Shown here in pieces: positions 61,925 through 64,000 of a stretch of DNA of 64,000 nt. A program made the translations under genes and the position numbers. This stretch comes from CAYOSU01 sp964406735 (GTDB lineage Bacteria > Bacillota > Clostridia > Christensenellales > CAMQZB01): NCBI GenBank assembly GCA_964406735.1, contig CAYOSU010000009.1:5834-69833 (forward strand), in the 5' to 3' direction. How positions within the stretch are numbered: the stretch's first letter is position 1; each line of letters opens with the position of its first letter. Under the pieces are notes generated by a model, which did not search any database, was not told the DNA's origin, and saw only the letters and a program-made list of their open reading frames with translations.

Positions 61925-62040
61925 AACCGTATTGTAGCATAAGGCGAAGGAAAAATAAAGGGGTAACCGATAAAAATACGGCGGTTTAAGAGTTTTTTGT
62001 AGTGGACAAAGCTGAGTTTGAGAAAGTAGTTAGTGTGTTG

Positions 62041-62098
62041 ACAATCCCTCAGTCGTCTTCGACGACAGCTCCCTTTACACAAAGGAGCCGTCATATGG
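62041..62098 (+). repeat. Core structured repeat, copy 6
   Basis: Hairpin 1 is GTCGTC-TTC-GACGAC. Hairpin 2 is conserved, with AAAGGAG 7 nt before ATG (62095). Preceded by GAGTTTGAGAAAGTAGTTAG. The rest of the 61925-62368 gap has partial repeat tails and a TAGCCCCTAC...GTGGGCTATTTTT hairpin near 62222-62253. Confidence 0.88.
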
Positions 62099-62319
62099 AT
62101 TGCGTTTTATTTAGACTACGGCATATTGGTAAATGAAGTTAAGATTATATGCGAAGTTTAAGTAAATAGTTTCTTCCACAGATAATAGTGGCGGATGGGT
62201 TATTATTCAGACTGCGGCAGTAGCCCCTACTGGGTTGTGGGTGGGCTATTTTTATAAGAAAAGCCATGGAATGTTCGCAAGCTTTTGGGTGTTATGTTGT
62301 TTTGAGGGGTAGAAATTAC

Positions 62320-62346
62320 AAAAGACCCGAGAAGTCGGGTCTTTTT
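62320..62346 (-). terminator. Terminator after the lacI-like gene
   Basis: AAAAGACCCGA-GAAG-TCGGGTCTTTTT, 23 bp beyond the stop. Confidence 0.88.
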
Positions 62347-62368
62347 GGAGTGTTATTCGTTTTGTGCG

Positions 62369-63385
62369 TTAGCCTTGGGTTATGTCTTTGACGGAGTCGC
62401 GCAAGGTGAGCTTTGATGACATTACAACGTTCTCTTTTTCATCCTTTTCGCCGTGCTCTATTCTATCGAAAAGAATCTTGGCGGCACGCTCGCCCATTGC
62501 GCAGAGGTTCTCCTCTACGTTGGTTATCTTGGGGACGTAGTAGTCGTTGAGCTCTAGATTTGAAAAGCTTGCGATGGATATATCGTCGGGGATCTTTAAT
62601 CCTAGATCGGTCGCCGCTTTCATTACAGCCTTTGCGCCGTAATAGCTTATGCCTATATACGCAGTCGGCGGATCGGCACTCTGCATCATGCGTTTCGCCG
62701 TCTCGTACGCCTCGTCTAAGTCGAAATTTCTATTGTCGTAATACTCTTTCTTGGGCGTGATGCCGTTATCTATCAGCTCGTCCAAGTAGCCGTTCATGCG
62801 GTCAAAGCCTACGGAAAAGCGGTTCTGGGCACAGATAAGCCCTATCTTTTTATGACCCATCTCGATGAGGTGGCGGGTGAGCTTCCTTGAAGTCGTGTAA
62901 TTTTCCCATATGACCCTATCGGTCTCTATGAAGGAGCTTACGTCTCTATCGACGACTACGACGCTGACGTCGCTACGCTCCATCGCAAATAGAACGTCGG
63001 GCGTCGGTGAGCAGGGCGCAATGATAAGTCCTTTTATATGCCATTTCAGCAGGCTTTCGAGCACCTTGCGCTCCTTTTCGTCGTTCTCGCCTGTGTCTAC
63101 TATGACGAGCGTATAGTCCTTTTCGTCGGCGACCTTTTGTACTCCCTTGACAAGCTCCATATAAAGCGTGTTGATAACACCCGGGATCGCAACGACAATG
63201 AGCTTTGAGTTGCTCGAGCGAAGACCGCCCGCAAGCGCATTTACTTTGTAGCCGCATTCCAAAACGGCACGTTCAACACGCTCCCTTATCTCGGGTTTCA
63301 CGGGATAGTTGTTGTTGAGTACTCTCGATACGGTGGAGATGGATACTCCGGCATGTTTTGCTACGTCTTTGATGGTTACGGTCAT
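62369..63385 (-). CDS. LacI-family transcriptional regulator
   Basis: A 338-residue repressor. Residues 1-~55 are the LacI helix-turn-helix and hinge (TIKDVAKHAGVSISTVSRVLN...). The sugar-binding periplasmic-protein-like domain follows, with 'LIVVAIPGVINTLYMELVKG', 'VVDRDVSSF' and 'SIASFSNLELNDYYVPKITNV'. The effector is probably a sugar. GGGGGGGAG lies before the ATG. The nearest plausible target is the GH31 gene downstream, or its own promoter (inference). Confidence 0.94.
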   Translation of the reverse strand: MTVTIKDVAKHAGVSISTVSRVLNNNYPVKPEIRERVERAVLECGYKVNALAGGLRSSNSKLIVVAIPGVINTLYMELVKGVQKVADEKDYTLVIVDTGENDEKERKVLESLLKWHIKGLIIAPCSPTPDVLFAMERSDVSVVVVDRDVSSFIETDRVIWENYTTSRKLTRHLIEMGHKKIGLICAQNRFSVGFDRMNGYLDELIDNGITPKKEYYDNRNFDLDEAYETAKRMMQSADPPTAYIGISYYGAKAVMKAATDLGLKIPDDISIASFSNLELNDYYVPKITNVEENLCAMGERAAKILFDRIEHGEKDEKENVVMSSKLTLRDSVKDITQG

Positions 63386-63558
63386 TGCCGCTCCCCCCCC
63401 TTGAAATTTCCTACCCTTTCCGCTACTTTTTGCGTGGTGGGGTTTTTATGATTATAACACGACATTTATCATCTGTCAATAGCGATTTTACGCCAAATTC
63501 GCCGAAATTGGCGAGTTTTTGGAGCATTGCGGCGTTATTTTTGCGGGGTGTGGCGGTT

Positions 63559-63649
63559 ACGCTGCCCGAGATTCCGAAATAGCACTGCATTGCGCTTTCG
63601 TGCTTAAAGCACGAAAGTTCGACAAGCTCAGAATGACACGGGGCAGCGT
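63559..63649 (+). repeat. Repeat module A, copy 4 (longest)
   Basis: ACGCTGCCC ... GGGCAGCGT arms enclosing an extra insert: CGTGCTTAAAGCACG hairpin and TTCGACAAGCTCAGAATGAC. Other copies have TTTAGAT in place of the insert. Confidence 0.82.
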
Positions 63650-63901
63650 GCGAAGCGGTAGTTTCTGTCGGAGTTTGAGAAAGTAGTTATTATAATTAAT
63701 TGTAGTTTGATGGTTGTAATAATGTGGAGTTTGAGAAAGTAGTTAGTTCCGTTAATCTCCTTCCACCGCTAACGCGGTCCCCCTCCCTCTCGGAGGGAGG
63801 CTTGTATAAGGATTCTGTTGCTATTAGAATTTCTATTAGAATTTTAGGATTATGAGGTTTTGGATTCTATCATTTGTTTGAGATAGTAGTTGCGGTAATA
63901 G

Positions 63902-63960
63902 ACAATCCCTCAGTCTGCTACGCAGACAGCTCCCTTTACACAAAGGAGCCTTTTATATGG
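63902..63960 (+). repeat. Core structured repeat, copy 7
   Basis: Hairpin 1 is GTCTGC-TAC-GCAGAC, hairpin 2 is conserved, ATG at 63957. Preceded by GTTTGAGATAGTAGTTG. Confidence 0.88.
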
Positions 63961-63976
63961 TTTTCGTTATTATTAG

Positions 63977-64000
63977 AAAAAGCCTCGGGGAACCGAGGCT
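63977..64000. terminator. Terminator-like hairpin at the window edge
   Basis: AAAAGCCTCGG-GGAA-CCGAGGCT, cut by the window end. The 63386-63976 gap otherwise contains only repeat material and a CCTCCCTCT-CGG-AGGGAGG hairpin near 63783-63799. Confidence 0.65.

Noticed and set aside
63385..63582. 65-codon frame divergent from the LacI gene
   Set aside because: Lies over the poly-G start region and repeat DNA and lacks support.
1..64000. tRNA genes, phage or IS elements
   Set aside because: No T-loop GTTCGA/ACC-end patterns in tRNA layout were seen, and no transposase, integrase or capsid-like protein is encoded.

Overview
The window looks like a chromosomal segment of an uncultured, endospore-forming member of the Clostridia (Bacillota). 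This rests on the YebC, infC-rpmI-rplT, Veg, RluA, MurG, RarA and ThiT gene types, AGGAGG-type ribosome binding sites, canonical sigma-A promoters, a TPP riboswitch, and spore-associated genes: a PdaB-like deacetylase, a SipL-like SPOCS/LysM protein, a collagen-like exosporium-type protein and a possible YtxC. There is no plasmid, phage or integrase signature, no CRISPR array and no tRNA or rRNA gene. RNase P RNA is the one clear structural RNA.

Layout. 1-4.2 kb: part of a membrane protein, then two plus-strand envelope proteins, each with a signal peptide, SH3-like regions and a C-terminal membrane anchor. 4.3-8.6 kb: a minus-strand sugar cluster (GPH-family symporter, sugar-phosphate isomerase/epimerase-like TIM barrel, GH43 with a discoidin-like domain). 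8.9-14.5 kb: housekeeping genes (rarA, rnpB, yebC, an rRNA/tRNA 2'-O-methyltransferase, rplT-rpmI-infC with an attenuator leader and an AUU start, and a possible ytxC). 14.6-20.9 kb: a second GH43, an EamA exporter, a COG2509-type FAD protein, a candidate orphan small RNA, and murG. 21-26.6 kb: SipL-like protein, Veg, a zinc-ribbon acidic protein, an RluA enzyme and a lipoprotein. 27-32 kb: a GH57/38-like protein behind a TetR regulator, a striking AGCNNN low-complexity tract, a PdaB-like deacetylase and a tandem-OB SSB-like protein. 32.3-36.2 kb: a YfbR-like HD nucleotidase, TPP riboswitch-thiT, and a large beta-helix-like lipoprotein. 36.8-40.6 kb: a Na/Pi cotransporter with an OmpR/PhoR-type two-component system behind a Pho-box-like repeat. 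40.9-46.8 kb: GH2 beta-galactosidase, two membrane proteins, a CDP-alcohol phosphatidyltransferase, a RelB/DinJ-Doc toxin-antitoxin pair and a cyclophilin. 46.9-64 kb: a pseudouridine synthase, a methyltransferase, ileS, the collagen-like protein, a second GPH transporter, an AgrC/LytTR-type two-component system, valS, GH31 and a LacI regulator.

How the genes fit together. Four or five intracellular glycosidases (two GH43, GH2, GH31 and perhaps the GH57/38-like protein) lack signal peptides and sit near two GPH symporters, an epimerase and LacI/TetR regulators. This suggests a life based on importing plant or host oligosaccharides and cleaving them inside the cell.

The least explained material is between the genes. 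Seven copies of a structured repeat (about 60 bp) all lie in the same orientation. Its first hairpin changes sequence but keeps base pairing, and its second hairpin covers a Shine-Dalgarno-like AAAGGAG placed 7-8 nt before an ATG. It is often joined to a second inverted-repeat module (four copies) and to intrinsic terminators. I found no single clearly new multi-gene system; the repeat family is the best candidate for undescribed biology.
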